From Phocoenobacter uteri (GTDB lineage Bacteria > Pseudomonadota > Gammaproteobacteria > Enterobacterales > Pasteurellaceae): a DNA stretch of 64,000 bases. The stretch lies in assembly GCF_900454895.1 (NCBI RefSeq), contig NZ_UGTA01000001.1, positions 682,001-746,000 on the forward strand. The letters are read 5' to 3'. The position numbers and the translations under genes are program-made. Below the pieces are notes generated by a model. That model searched no databases and had not been told where the DNA came from. It was given only the letters and a program-made list of their open reading frames with translations. This document shows positions 9,995 through 19,158 of this stretch, piece by piece (the stretch's first letter is position 1; the number at the start of each line of letters is the position of its first letter).

Positions 9995-10807
9995 ATGACA
10001 TTAAGAATAGCAGTAGTTGGGGCTGGCGGTAGAATGGGGCGTCAGTTAATTTGTGCAGTAAACAATGGTGACAATGTCACGTTGTCAGCAGCGTTTGAAC
10101 GTAAAGGTTCATCATTAGTAGGGGCTGATGCTGGGGAATTAGCGGGTATTGGCTCGTTAGGTGTTGCTGTTTCAGACGATCTTGAAAGCCAAGTGGATAA
10201 TTTTGATTTATTGATCGATTTTACACGTCCAGAAGGGACACTAGAACACTTAGTTTTCTGTGTCGCAAATAATAAAAAAATGGTGATTGGTACAACAGGA
10301 TTTGATGATGAAGGCAAGCTTGCTATTGAAAATGCGTCAAAAGAAATTCCGATTGTGTTTGCCTCAAATTACAGTGTGGGCGTAAATCTTGTTTTTAAAC
10401 TGCTCGAAAAAGCCGCCAAAGTAATGGGTGATTATTGTGATATTGAAGTGATTGAAGCTCATCATCGTCATAAAGTCGATGCACCATCAGGTACAGCACT
10501 TTCAATGGGGGAGCATATTGCTAAAGTATTAGATCGTGATCTCAAAACACACGGCGTATTTGCTCGTGAAGGAATCACTGGAGAACGCAAGCGTGATGAA
10601 ATTGGTTTTGCCACTATTCGTGCAGGCGATGTGGTTGGCGAGCATAGCGTGTGGTTTGCAGATGAAGGGGAACGCGTAGAGATTTCTCATAAAGCATCTA
10701 GTCGAATGACTTTTGCAAATGGAGCTGTACGTGCAGCTAAATGGTTAACCCAAAAAGAGAATGGATTATTTGATATGACAGATGTCTTGGGATTGGATAA
10801 ATTATAA
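9995..10807 (+). CDS. dapB: 4-hydroxy-tetrahydrodipicolinate reductase
   Basis: 270 aa, the standard length. It is the NAD(P)H-dependent step in lysine and diaminopimelate synthesis. The N-terminal nucleotide-binding loop is VGAGGRMGR. TTGFDD, SNYSVGVNL and the catalytic and substrate motif EAHHRHKVDAPSGTA are present. RBS AAGGAAC. It is a single gene between a terminator and ybaK. Confidence 0.97.
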   Translation: MTLRIAVVGAGGRMGRQLICAVNNGDNVTLSAAFERKGSSLVGADAGELAGIGSLGVAVSDDLESQVDNFDLLIDFTRPEGTLEHLVFCVANNKKMVIGTTGFDDEGKLAIENASKEIPIVFASNYSVGVNLVFKLLEKAAKVMGDYCDIEVIEAHHRHKVDAPSGTALSMGEHIAKVLDRDLKTHGVFAREGITGERKRDEIGFATIRAGDVVGEHSVWFADEGERVEISHKASSRMTFANGAVRAAKWLTQKENGLFDMTDVLGLDKL

Positions 10808-10893
10808 TCCTAAATTACAGAGCTTATCGTCATATAAGTATGTCTTTGGTAAGCTCAGTCATAAAAAAGTGAAATCTGTTTCAAGGAGAGATA

Positions 10894-11367
10894 ATGACAC
10901 CTGCGATAAATCTACTGAAGAAGAACAAGATTACCTTTAAATTGCATAGCTACGAGCATAACCCCAATAATACTGATTTTGGTAAAGAAGTGGTTGATAT
11001 GTTGGGGTTAGAGCCAAAACAAGTGTTTAAAACATTGCTCGTTAATCAAAATAATTCTAACTCACTTGCTGTAATGGTTGTACCGGTCTCTTCTACATTA
11101 AATTTAAAACTGTCTGCACAGGCGTTACAAACTAAAAAAGTCGAAATGGCAGATAAACAGTTAGCACAAAAAACAACGGGTTATTTACTCGGTGGGATTA
11201 GTCCACTGGGGCAAAAGAAACGATTACCCACCATTATTGATCAGTCAGCCAAAGAATTTGACACTATTTTTGTTTCAGGTGGAAAGCGTGGGTTAGAGCT
11301 AGAAATTTCACCACAAGATTTAGCATCATTAACAAATGCTAAGTTTATGGCGATTAAAAATAGTTAA
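10894..11367 (+). CDS. ybaK: Cys-tRNA(Pro)/Cys-tRNA(Cys) deacylase, YbaK/EbsC family
   Basis: 157 aa single-domain editing protein. It hydrolyses Cys-tRNA(Pro) made in error by prolyl-tRNA synthetase. Family motifs are FKLHSYEH near the N-terminus, the lysine in VFKTLLV, GYLLGGISPLGQKKRLPT, and FVSGGKRGLELEI. RBS AAGGAGAG. Typical full length. Confidence 0.93.
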   Translation: MTPAINLLKKNKITFKLHSYEHNPNNTDFGKEVVDMLGLEPKQVFKTLLVNQNNSNSLAVMVVPVSSTLNLKLSAQALQTKKVEMADKQLAQKTTGYLLGGISPLGQKKRLPTIIDQSAKEFDTIFVSGGKRGLELEISPQDLASLTNAKFMAIKNS

Positions 11368-11398
11368 GAAATAGAAGCGGTCAAATAAGGACAAGAAA

Positions 11399-12832
11399 AT
11401 GCAAAAAATTAAACCATTCTTAATGCATTCAGATATTTGTTTTCAACAAGCAGAAAATCATTTTGAGGTTGTTAATCCTGCAACTTTAGAGATTATCGCT
11501 TATGTTAAACGTACTTCATTTCAAGAACTCAATCAAAAAATTGAAAAAGCGGGCATTGCTCAAAAACAATGGGCATCAAAAACAGCTTTAGAACGTGCTG
11601 ATATTTTATGGTATTGGTATCATTTAATTAAACAACATAAAGCACCATTGGCTCGCTTAATGACAATGGAGCAAGGGAAGTGTTTAACGGAAGCGATGGG
11701 GGAGATGGATTATGCCGCTTCCTTTATTCGTTGGTTTGCTGAAGAAGCTCGCCGTATTGATGGGGATATTTTAACAAGCGTAAAGAGTACGCAAAAATTG
11801 ATGGTGATAAAGCAGCCGATTGGTGTGACTGCGGCAATTACACCTTGGAATTTTCCAGCGGCAATGATTGCTCGTAAAGCCGCACCCGCATTAGCAGTGG
11901 GTTGTGCTATGTTGGTGAAACCTGCGACACAAACCCCATTAAGTGCTTATGCTTTGGCAGAGCTAGCGTATCAAGCGGGTATTCCGCAGGATCTTTTTGT
12001 GATCGTCAATGGTAAAGCAAGCGAAATTAGTGATACTTTCACTCAGCATTCTTTAATTCGTAAAATCAGCTTTACCGGTTCAACAGAAGTGGGAGCGTTG
12101 ATCTTTAAAAATAGTGCCAATCATATTAAAAAACTCAGCCTTGAATTAGGCGGAAATGCACCGCTTATAGTATTTGAAGATGCCGATCTTGATAAAGCGG
12201 CTGAAGGGATTTTAGCCAGTAAATTCCGTAATAGTGGGCAAACTTGTGTATGTACAAATCGTGTTTATGCCCATCGTTCAATTTATGAAGCTTTAGCGAC
12301 TAAGTTAGTTGAAAAAATGCAATTTCTTAAATTAGGGAATGGGTTAGAAGACGGGGTTAATCAAGGTCCACTTATTGATGAAAAAGCGGTGTTAAAAGTC
12401 GAGCAACATATTGAAGATGCCTTATCAAAAGGGGCATCTTGTTTGGTCGGGGGCAAACGTAGTGAATTAGGTAAAACCTTCTTTGAACCGACCTTACTAC
12501 GAGATGTGACTCAACAAATGTTAGTTGCAAAAGAGGAAACCTTTGGTCCACTTTGTCCATTATTCAAATTTGAGACGGAAGATGAAGTGATACAAATGGC
12601 GAATGATACCGAATTTGGTTTAGCGAGTTATGTTTTTACCCAAGATACTGCACGACAATGGCGAGTGTCTGAAGCCTTAGAATATGGAATGGTTGGGATT
12701 AACACAGGGATAATGAGCAATGAAGTTGCTCCATTTGGTGGTGTAAAACTTAGTGGTCTAGGGCGAGAAGGCAGTAAATATGGCGTTGATGATTATTTAG
12801 AACTTAAATATCTTTGTGTGGATTTAGATTAG
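11399..12832 (+). CDS. gabD: NAD(P)-dependent succinate-semialdehyde dehydrogenase
   Basis: 477 aa aldehyde dehydrogenase of the GabD type. It oxidises succinate semialdehyde to succinate. Visible motifs are TPWNFPAAMIARKAAPALA (cofactor site), SFTGSTEVG, LELGGNAPLIVF with the catalytic Glu, and the catalytic Cys in NSGQTCVCTN. It shares the strand and neighbourhood of sucCD, which use the product, but a heme gene and terminators separate them. An uptake signal (AAGCGGTCAAAT) lies just before it. No gabT is visible. Confidence 0.9.
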   Translation: MQKIKPFLMHSDICFQQAENHFEVVNPATLEIIAYVKRTSFQELNQKIEKAGIAQKQWASKTALERADILWYWYHLIKQHKAPLARLMTMEQGKCLTEAMGEMDYAASFIRWFAEEARRIDGDILTSVKSTQKLMVIKQPIGVTAAITPWNFPAAMIARKAAPALAVGCAMLVKPATQTPLSAYALAELAYQAGIPQDLFVIVNGKASEISDTFTQHSLIRKISFTGSTEVGALIFKNSANHIKKLSLELGGNAPLIVFEDADLDKAAEGILASKFRNSGQTCVCTNRVYAHRSIYEALATKLVEKMQFLKLGNGLEDGVNQGPLIDEKAVLKVEQHIEDALSKGASCLVGGKRSELGKTFFEPTLLRDVTQQMLVAKEETFGPLCPLFKFETEDEVIQMANDTEFGLASYVFTQDTARQWRVSEALEYGMVGINTGIMSNEVAPFGGVKLSGLGREGSKYGVDDYLELKYLCVDLD

Positions 12833-12836
12833 TGTG

Positions 12837-12868
12837 AAGCGGTCATATTTTTAGATAAATTTACAAAA
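12837..12868 (+). repeat. DNA uptake signal (Apl type)
   Basis: AAGCGGTCATATTTTTAG followed by AAATTTACAAA directly after the gabD stop. It is the extended Actinobacillus-type uptake sequence. Confidence 0.75.
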
Positions 12869-12935
12869 ACAAATAAGATTCCATTTATTTGTGTTATACA
12901 AATTTTTAACAAATAAAACATTTTTGTAAAATTTA

Positions 12936-12964
12936 TTGACACGGTATTAGATACAAATGATAAT
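12936..12964 (+). promoter_or_regulatory. hugZ promoter with possible Fur operator
   Basis: A textbook pair: TTGACA, 17 bases, GATAAT. The -10 sits in AAATGATAATTAAAT, which resembles half of a Fur box (GATAATGATAATCATTATC). Iron repression would suit a heme-utilisation gene. Fur binding is inferred. Confidence 0.6.
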
Positions 12965-13015
12965 TAAATCCTAAATCAAGCTACCGACAAATAGCGTATT
13001 AAAAAGGAAAATAAA

Positions 13016-13792
13016 ATGATGGAATCCTCACAAGTTAAAATTACAGATGAAAATATGAAGCAACATAACCGTTATAGCAGTGGGGATGTTGATGCTCAAA
13101 ATATTTATCTTACCAATTTTGCCGGTGAATTAAGCACGATTAGTCGTGAAGAAAGTAAATCAGCAGGTTACCCTATGGGATCGGTTGCTCCTTTTGTGAT
13201 TGATCATACCGGTTGTCCTGTTGTGTATACTGCAGCTGTTGCTGAACGTACTAAAAATATTCTTGAAAATCCAAAGGCTTCATTATTTATGCGTGAAGTA
13301 AATCGTAATCATCGTATTGAAACGGGTTGGCGTTTAGGTGTAATGGGGGATCTAGTTGAAATTACTGATCAAGCTGATTTAATGCGAGTAAGAAACCATT
13401 ATTTCCGTCATTATCCAAGAGCAAAAATGTATGAAAATTTTCATGAATTTAAGTTTTATCGTCTAGATGTAAAAATAGCACGCGTTATTTTAGGTTTTGG
13501 ACGAATTGCTTGGGTTGAGGCTGACGTGTTAAAAAGAGCATCAGTCTTTGATGAGGAAACGGAATTAAAAATCATTGAGCATATGAATAAAGATCATATT
13601 GAAGCAATGGAAAAATACCTTACTCAAAATAGTATCAAGTTACAATTAGGTGTTGTACCTGAAATGGTTGCGGTTAATCAATTTGGCGTGACTATTTCCT
13701 ATCATAATCGCCTTCATTTTATTGCTTTTGAAGAAGAGGCATTAGATGCGAAAATGGCTCGTGTTCAATTAGTAAAAATGGCGAAAGCATAG
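13016..13792 (+). CDS. hugZ: HugZ/HutZ-family heme utilisation protein
   Basis: 258 aa. The N-terminal pyridoxamine-phosphate-oxidase-like split barrel (about residues 20-170: VAPFVIDHTGCPVVYTA, ASLFMRE, GDLVEI) is followed by a C-terminal DUF2470-like domain with EHMNKDHIEAMEKYL, the region carrying the heme-ligating His in the family. Family members bind or degrade heme for iron supply. Two possible starts are adjacent (MM). A consensus promoter with a Fur-like sequence lies upstream. The gene is monocistronic. Confidence 0.88.
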   Translation: MMESSQVKITDENMKQHNRYSSGDVDAQNIYLTNFAGELSTISREESKSAGYPMGSVAPFVIDHTGCPVVYTAAVAERTKNILENPKASLFMREVNRNHRIETGWRLGVMGDLVEITDQADLMRVRNHYFRHYPRAKMYENFHEFKFYRLDVKIARVILGFGRIAWVEADVLKRASVFDEETELKIIEHMNKDHIEAMEKYLTQNSIKLQLGVVPEMVAVNQFGVTISYHNRLHFIAFEEEALDAKMARVQLVKMAKA

Positions 13793-13849
13793 CGTTAATA
13801 ACATCATTGCTAAGTTCAAATGTTATAAACTATTTTTTGTAAATTTGTA

Positions 13850-13912
13850 AAAAAATCTGACCGCTTGTAAAAAGTTTTTTAATAAAACACAACGACAAGC
13901 GGTTATTTTTTT
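13850..13912. terminator. Inverted uptake-signal pair acting as terminator
   Basis: Two uptake signals in opposite orientation (CTGACCGCTTGT and ACAAGCGGTTA) form a stem with A and T flanks about 60 bases after hugZ. Pairs of inverted uptake sequences are commonly used as terminators in this family. Confidence 0.7.
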
Positions 13913-14015
13913 ATAAAAATTTACGGAATGCTCAATAACTTTTTCTCCTCTCTTTTATTTGCAAAATTTTCTGCTAAAGTAACCGCTTATATTTCCATAT
14001 GAAGTGGTAAAATAG

Positions 14016-15179
14016 ATGAATTTACACGAGTATCAAGCAAAACAACTTCTTAATCATTATCGCATTACTATTCCTCAAGGTATTGCTTGTCAAAATACAG
14101 CCCAAATTAAACACGCTTTACAACAAATTCCAGCTGAACAATGGGTCTTAAAATGCCAAGTTCATACAGGTGGTCGTGGCAAATCAGGCGGAATTCAAGT
14201 CGTTAATAATGAAGAGGCAGCATTATCTTTTTCACAAAGGTGGTTTGGCAGACGTTTAGTGACTTATCAAACTGATACGATTGGATTACCAGTGAATACA
14301 ATTTATGTAGAAGAAAGTACAAACATAGAACGTGAGCTTTATGTTAGCGTTGCGATTGATCGTGCTTTGCAAAAAATTGTATTTGTTGCGTCAAGTAAAG
14401 GGGGCGTGAATATTGAAGATGTGGCAGAAGCAGAGCCTGATTTAATTCATAAAATAGTGATTGATCCTTTGGGTGCAATGCCTTATCAAGGGCGAGAGCT
14501 AGCGTTTAAGTTAGGTTTACAAGGTGAGCAAGTTAAACAATTTACGCATATTTTTCTGCAATTAGTGGCGTTATTTAAGCAAAAAGATTTATCGTTATTA
14601 GAAATCAATCCATTGGCGGTAACAGAAAAAGGCGATTTGGTTTGTTTAGACGCTAAAATGATTGTGGATGATAACGCGTTGTATCGCCAGCCTGAGTTAC
14701 AGCAAATGAATGATCCGACTCAGCAAGATCCTCGTGAAGTAATTGCAGAATCCTATCACTTAAATTATGTCGCCTTAAAAGGAAATATTGGCTGTGTGGT
14801 GAATGGGGCTGGGCTTGCAATGGGTACAATGGATAGTATTAAAGCCTTTGGCGGACACCCTGCTAATTTTCTTGATGTTGGCGGAAAAATTACCATTGAG
14901 CGTGTCACGGAAGCCTTTAAACTTATCTTATCAGATCACGATATCAAGGTTATTTTAGTCAATATTTTTGGCGGTATTGTACGTTGTGATCTAATCGCAA
15001 AAGGAATTATTGCAGCGGTAAATGAAATCGGTATTCAAATTCCTGTTGTGGTGCGTTTGGAAGGCAATAATGCGGAAATCGCACATCAAATTCTTTCAGA
15101 ATGTGATTTGAATATTATGAGTACGACGACACTTAGCGAAGCGACACAGTTAGTTGTTCAAATAGCGGAAGAGCAGTAA
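14016..15179 (+). CDS. sucC: Succinyl-CoA ligase (ADP-forming) beta subunit
   Basis: 387 aa ATP-grasp subunit. It binds nucleotide and, with SucD, makes ATP from succinyl-CoA. MNLHEYQAKQLL, the QVHTGGRGKSGG loop, LEINPLAVT, and GGKITIERVTEAF with NIFGGIVRCD are all present. It lies 11 bases before sucD. An uptake signal (AACCGCTTAT) sits about 40 bases upstream. Confidence 0.97.
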   Translation: MNLHEYQAKQLLNHYRITIPQGIACQNTAQIKHALQQIPAEQWVLKCQVHTGGRGKSGGIQVVNNEEAALSFSQRWFGRRLVTYQTDTIGLPVNTIYVEESTNIERELYVSVAIDRALQKIVFVASSKGGVNIEDVAEAEPDLIHKIVIDPLGAMPYQGRELAFKLGLQGEQVKQFTHIFLQLVALFKQKDLSLLEINPLAVTEKGDLVCLDAKMIVDDNALYRQPELQQMNDPTQQDPREVIAESYHLNYVALKGNIGCVVNGAGLAMGTMDSIKAFGGHPANFLDVGGKITIERVTEAFKLILSDHDIKVILVNIFGGIVRCDLIAKGIIAAVNEIGIQIPVVVRLEGNNAEIAHQILSECDLNIMSTTTLSEATQLVVQIAEEQ

Positions 15180-15190
15180 AAGGAACGAAT

Positions 15191-16057
15191 ATGGCGATTT
15201 TAATTGATAAAAACACAAAAGTAATTTGTCAGGGATTTACGGGGAGTCAAGGCACATTGCATTGTACTGATGCCTTAGCCTATGGAACGCAACTGGTTGG
15301 TGGCGTATCGCCAAATAAAGGCGGGACAACACATTTAGGCTTACCTGTTTTTAATACTGTACGAGACGCTGTCACGCAAACTGGTGCGACGGTGTCGGTG
15401 ATTTATGTACCGGCGAGTGGCTGTAAAGATGCAATTTTAGAAGCGATTGATGGTGGAATTAAGCTGATTATTTGCATAACAGAAGGTATTCCAACGTTAG
15501 ATATGTTAGATGTAAAACAACGTTTAAATCAAAGTGGTGTAATGATGATTGGGCCAAACTGCCCCGGTGTGATTACACCTGATGAATGTAAAGTTGGAAT
15601 TATGCCAGCAAGCATTCATAAAAAAGGCAAAATTGGGATTGTTTCCCGCTCTGGCACGCTAACTTATGAAGCTGTAAAACAAACCACCGATGCAGGACTA
15701 GGACAATCGACTTGTGTAGGTATTGGAGGCGATCCGATTTCAGGCTCAAATTTTGTCGATATTTTGAAATTATTTGAAAATGATCCCCAAACCGAAGCAA
15801 TAGTAATGATTGGTGAAATTGGCGGTTCAGCCGAAGAAGAAGCAGCTGAATTTATTAAACACCATATCACTAAACCTGTTGTTGCGTATATTGCGGGAAT
15901 AACCGCCCCAAAAGGCAAACGAATGGGACATGCGGGAGCAATTATTAGTGGCAGTAAAGGTACAGCAGAAGAAAAATACAGAGTATTGCAAGAGGCGGGG
16001 GTGATGACGGTTAATAGCTTGACAGAGATTGGAAAGCAACTTGATTTAGCTTTATAA
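15191..16057 (+). CDS. sucD: Succinyl-CoA ligase alpha subunit
   Basis: 288 aa CoA-binding subunit. The CoA site (GFTGSQGTLH), GPNCPGVITP, SRSGTLTYEA and the phosphohistidine loop RMGHAGAI are all present. RBS AAAGGAACG. It is co-transcribed with sucC. This pair is split from sucAB, which lie on the opposite strand near the left edge. Confidence 0.97.
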   Translation: MAILIDKNTKVICQGFTGSQGTLHCTDALAYGTQLVGGVSPNKGGTTHLGLPVFNTVRDAVTQTGATVSVIYVPASGCKDAILEAIDGGIKLIICITEGIPTLDMLDVKQRLNQSGVMMIGPNCPGVITPDECKVGIMPASIHKKGKIGIVSRSGTLTYEAVKQTTDAGLGQSTCVGIGGDPISGSNFVDILKLFENDPQTEAIVMIGEIGGSAEEEAAEFIKHHITKPVVAYIAGITAPKGKRMGHAGAIISGSKGTAEEKYRVLQEAGVMTVNSLTEIGKQLDLAL

Positions 16058-16159
16058 AAAAACGATTTTTGCTGAAAAAATAATAGTTAATCTACTAGAC
16101 GATAATGAATAAATGATCTAATATCTCTTTCGAATCTCATCTCTAATTAAGGAAAATTT

Positions 16160-16825
16160 ATGAAAAAATTCTTACCTATCGTTGGACTTTCTGTTCTTAC
16201 TCTTGTTGGTTGTGCAACTGAAGGCTCTAGAGTCGTCGAAACACAAAAAGTAGCAACCTATAATACCGCTTATCACGGTCAAAAATCACCTATTGCATTG
16301 GGTAAATTTAATAATCGGTCAAGTTATCAAAACGGTATTTTTTCTGATGGTAGTGATCGTTTAGGTAACCAATCGAAGACGATTTTACTGACACATTTGC
16401 AACAGACTGGACGTTTTTCTGTTCTAGAACGTGCTAATTTAACTGAAATGGCAAAAGAAGCAAAAATCACGGGTAAAAAACAGCATTTAAAAGGTGCAAC
16501 TTATGTTATTACTGGTGATGTTACTGAATTTGGTCGTAAAAGCGTAGGTGACCATCAATTATTCGGTATTTTAGGTCGTGGTAAACAACAGATTGCTTAT
16601 GCGAAAGTCGCATTAAATGTATTAAATGTTAATACATCTGAAGTTGTTTATTCTTCTTTTGGTGCTGGAGAATATAGTTTATCTAATAGAGAAATTATTG
16701 GATTTGGTGGTACAGCAGGATACGATGCAACATTAAATGGTAAAGTGTTAGATTTAGCAATACGTGAAGCTGTCAATAATTTAGTAAAAGGTATTGAATC
16801 AGGTCAATGGACACCAAGTAAATAA
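16160..16825 (+). CDS. CsgG-family lipoprotein
   Basis: 221 aa with a lipoprotein signal (lipobox LVGC, Cys18). The body matches the CsgG/HfaB fold family: LGKFNNRSS, QTGRFSVLERANLTEMAKE, ATYVITGDVTEFGRK, and the late KVLDLAIREAVNNLVKGIESG. It is the first gene of a three-lipoprotein operon (CsgG-DUF4810-DUF799) known from Neisseria and other Gram-negatives. There are no curli subunit genes here, so curli secretion is not implied. Its role is probably an outer-membrane complex of unknown function. Confidence 0.85.
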   Translation: MKKFLPIVGLSVLTLVGCATEGSRVVETQKVATYNTAYHGQKSPIALGKFNNRSSYQNGIFSDGSDRLGNQSKTILLTHLQQTGRFSVLERANLTEMAKEAKITGKKQHLKGATYVITGDVTEFGRKSVGDHQLFGILGRGKQQIAYAKVALNVLNVNTSEVVYSSFGAGEYSLSNREIIGFGGTAGYDATLNGKVLDLAIREAVNNLVKGIESGQWTPSK

Positions 16826-16835
16826 GGAGAGGTTA

Positions 16836-17213
16836 ATGTTAAAAACATTGAAATTGGTTCCTGTTTTATTATGCGGGTTAGCGGTGGTTGGTTGTCAATC
16901 ACCTAACACTTCTCTTTATTATTGGGGAAATTACTCAGATGCTATTTATTCATATTACGGTGATGAGACCTCGTTGGATCAACAACAAGAGAATATGTTA
17001 CAAATTATCAGTCAAGCTCAGAAATCAGGTAAACAAGTAGGACCAGGTATTTATGCTCATTTAGGATTGATTTCATTAAAACAAGGAATGTCTTCACAAG
17101 CTCAGTCGTATTTCCAAAAAGAAATGACACTTTATCCAGAGTCTGCGAATTTTATTCAGTTTTTACAACGTAAAAATAATTCATTAAAAATGCAAAAAGG
17201 AGAGGTTAAATAA
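16836..17213 (+). CDS. DUF4810-family lipoprotein
   Basis: 125 aa from MLKTLKLVPVLLC, chosen because GGAGAGG lies 5 bases before it; the frame is open 14 codons further upstream into the preceding gene. Lipobox VVGC. The body has SLYYWGNYSDAIYSYY and a tetratricopeptide-like helical part (GPGIYAHLGLISLKQG, AQSYFQKEMTLYPES), which fits DUF4810. Its stop overlaps the next start (TAATG). Confidence 0.85.
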   Translation: MLKTLKLVPVLLCGLAVVGCQSPNTSLYYWGNYSDAIYSYYGDETSLDQQQENMLQIISQAQKSGKQVGPGIYAHLGLISLKQGMSSQAQSYFQKEMTLYPESANFIQFLQRKNNSLKMQKGEVK

Positions 17214-17884
17214 TGAAAAAACGCTATTTATTGTTGGCTTCTTTATCCGCTGCATTATTATCTGGTTGTGCTAATCAGTCAACACCTTATGATTATTCGG
17301 CATTACAGAGCAGTAATCCAAAATCAATTTTATTGGTTCTTCCTCAAAATAATTCCCCAGAAGTAAAAGCTGATGTTGCAGTGTTAGCTCAAGCAACAAT
17401 GCCATTGGCAGAAAACGGCTACTACGTTTTTCCGGTTACGTTAGTTAATGAGTTATTTAAGGAAAATGGTGTAACAAACGGAAATGATATTCAGAGTATA
17501 AACACGAAAAAACTACATCAGATTTTTGGTGCTGATGCTGTGATGTATATGACCGTAGATGAATACGGTTCAAGTTATCGAGTGTTAGATAGCGTAACGA
17601 CGGTTTCTGCTACAGCGAAGTTGGTCGATTTAAAATCGGGGCAAACATTATGGTCTGGTAGTGCTAGAATTGCAACACGTGATAACCAAAACCAAAATGG
17701 TGGAGTTTTAGGCTCATTACTTGCTGCGGTGGTTAATCAAATCATCAATACGGTAACAGATAAAGGTTATAAAGTAGCTGGGCAAACAACCGCCCAATTA
17801 TTTAATACTGGACATAATGGAAACATCCTTTATGGTCCAAAACATCCTTTATATAAAAAAGATCCACAGCTACAAACTAAATAA
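17213..17884 (+). CDS. DUF799 (GNA1162-type) lipoprotein
   Basis: 223 aa lipoprotein (lipobox LSGC). It matches the DUF799 family, including neisserial GNA1162: PKSILLVLPQNNSPEVKAD, GYYVFPVTLVNELFKENG, IFGADAVMYMTVDEYG, and LVDLKSGQTLWSGSA. The fold resembles TolB-N/CsgG-like domains. It is translationally coupled to the DUF4810 gene by a one-base overlap. Terminator directly downstream. Confidence 0.87.
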   Translation: MKKRYLLLASLSAALLSGCANQSTPYDYSALQSSNPKSILLVLPQNNSPEVKADVAVLAQATMPLAENGYYVFPVTLVNELFKENGVTNGNDIQSINTKKLHQIFGADAVMYMTVDEYGSSYRVLDSVTTVSATAKLVDLKSGQTLWSGSARIATRDNQNQNGGVLGSLLAAVVNQIINTVTDKGYKVAGQTTAQLFNTGHNGNILYGPKHPLYKKDPQLQTK

Positions 17885-17892
17885 CCTTTCTT

Positions 17893-17922
17893 AAGGGCTA
17901 TAAATTTTTATAGCCCTTTTTT
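17893..17922 (+). terminator. Terminator of the lipoprotein operon
   Basis: AAGGGCTATAAATTTTTATAGCCCTT followed by T's: an 11-bp stem right after the DUF799 gene. Confidence 0.9.
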
Positions 17923-18004
17923 ATTTTTCAATCATGTCAGAAGTGAAAATATTCTCAGGAAATGGTAGTACTATTTTATTTTGAAATTTGACTAAGGAGG
18001 CTGA

Positions 18005-18985
18005 ATGTCAGATAAGCAACTAAAATTAGCGGTTCTTATTGATGCAGATAATACCTCTTCATCTGCAATAACAGAAATTATGGCAGAAATTGCTAAATAT
18101 GGTGTTGCAAGTGCTAAACGTATTTATGGAGATTGGAGTAGCCCTCATTTAAAAGGTTGGAAAGATAACTTGCTTAAACACGCTCTTATTCCTGTACAGC
18201 AATTTGCTTATACCAAAGGGAAAGATGCAACAGATATGCAGTTAATCATTGATGCGATGGATCTGTTATACAGTAATACATTTGATGGTTTCTGTTTACT
18301 TTCTAGTGATAGCGATTTTACACCATTGGCAATGCGTGTTCGAGAAAGTGGTTTAATCGTTTATGGATTTGGGCGTAAAACGACACCTGAAGCATTCAAA
18401 CAGGCTTGTGATCGGTTCTTTTATATAGAAAATTTACAAGAAGTGGAGGAATCAAGAGAAGAATCAAAAGAAAAAACAGCCACATCCTCTGAACCATCAA
18501 GTAAAAATATTGCGACAACACAGCAAACGATAGAAAATCCATTAAGATCTTTATTATATAAGGCCGTAAAAGAGAGTATAAATGATGATAAGTCTGGCTG
18601 GGCATATATGGGGGATATTCGTAATTATTTAATTCAAACTCAGCCTGATTTTGATCCTCGTAGTTATGGGTATGCAAAACTATCAAATATGCTGAAAAAA
18701 TTAGAGAGTTTGCAATTCACTTATGATACAGAAAATAGAATGTATTGCCGTAAAATACCTTATGGCGAGTTAATCCCATTATTAAATAAAGCCCTTCAGC
18801 AGTTTAAAAATAAAAAAGGTTGGGCAAAAATCAATGTTGTTGAACAATATATAAATGCACATTGGAATTACAAAGAATACGGCTTTAATGATTTCAATAG
18901 ATTATTAGAATCCGTGCATAATATCGAAATTGAAGATGACAGTTTCCGTTTCAAAGAGGCTAGAGCAGACGATTCTAATGAATAA
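18005..18985 (+). CDS. NYN-domain putative ribonuclease with LOTUS/OST-HTH domains
   Basis: 326 aa. The N-terminal NYN (PIN-like) nuclease domain, about residues 5-145, has the acidic residues AVLIDADNT, KGKDATDMQLIIDAMD and LLSSDSDFTPLAMRVRE. A polar linker (about 148-180) follows. The C-terminal half reads as one or two OST-HTH/LOTUS units (GWAYMGDIRNYL...PDFDPRSYGYAKLSNMLK and GWAKINVVEQYI...EYGFNDFNRLLE). It is probably an RNA-processing or RNA-regulating protein, targets unknown. RBS AAGGAGG. Monocistronic. Confidence 0.88.
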   Translation: MSDKQLKLAVLIDADNTSSSAITEIMAEIAKYGVASAKRIYGDWSSPHLKGWKDNLLKHALIPVQQFAYTKGKDATDMQLIIDAMDLLYSNTFDGFCLLSSDSDFTPLAMRVRESGLIVYGFGRKTTPEAFKQACDRFFYIENLQEVEESREESKEKTATSSEPSSKNIATTQQTIENPLRSLLYKAVKESINDDKSGWAYMGDIRNYLIQTQPDFDPRSYGYAKLSNMLKKLESLQFTYDTENRMYCRKIPYGELIPLLNKALQQFKNKKGWAKINVVEQYINAHWNYKEYGFNDFNRLLESVHNIEIEDDSFRFKEARADDSNE

Positions 18986-19109
18986 AAGTGAAGTTTGTTC
19001 GCTTTTTAACGTATATAAAAAGAATAAGGGTTGAATGTTTCAACCCTTAATTTTTTAGAGCCTATAAATTTTTATAGCTTTATATTATATTTCTGTAATG
19101 GATTAAAAA

Positions 19110-19146
19110 CAAAATTTGCAAATTCCTTTAATAAAATGACCGCTTA
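19110..19146 (-). repeat. DNA uptake signal (Apl type)
   Basis: AAAATTTGCAAATTCC with ATGACCGCTTA: a complete extended uptake signal, minus orientation, at the 3' side of the MFS remnant. Confidence 0.75.
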
Positions 19147-19158
19147 TTTAAAAACGAA

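Noticed and set aside
16160..16825. Curli secretion system
   Set aside because: CsgG-family protein only; no csgA, csgB, csgE or csgF nearby, and the partners are DUF4810 and DUF799.
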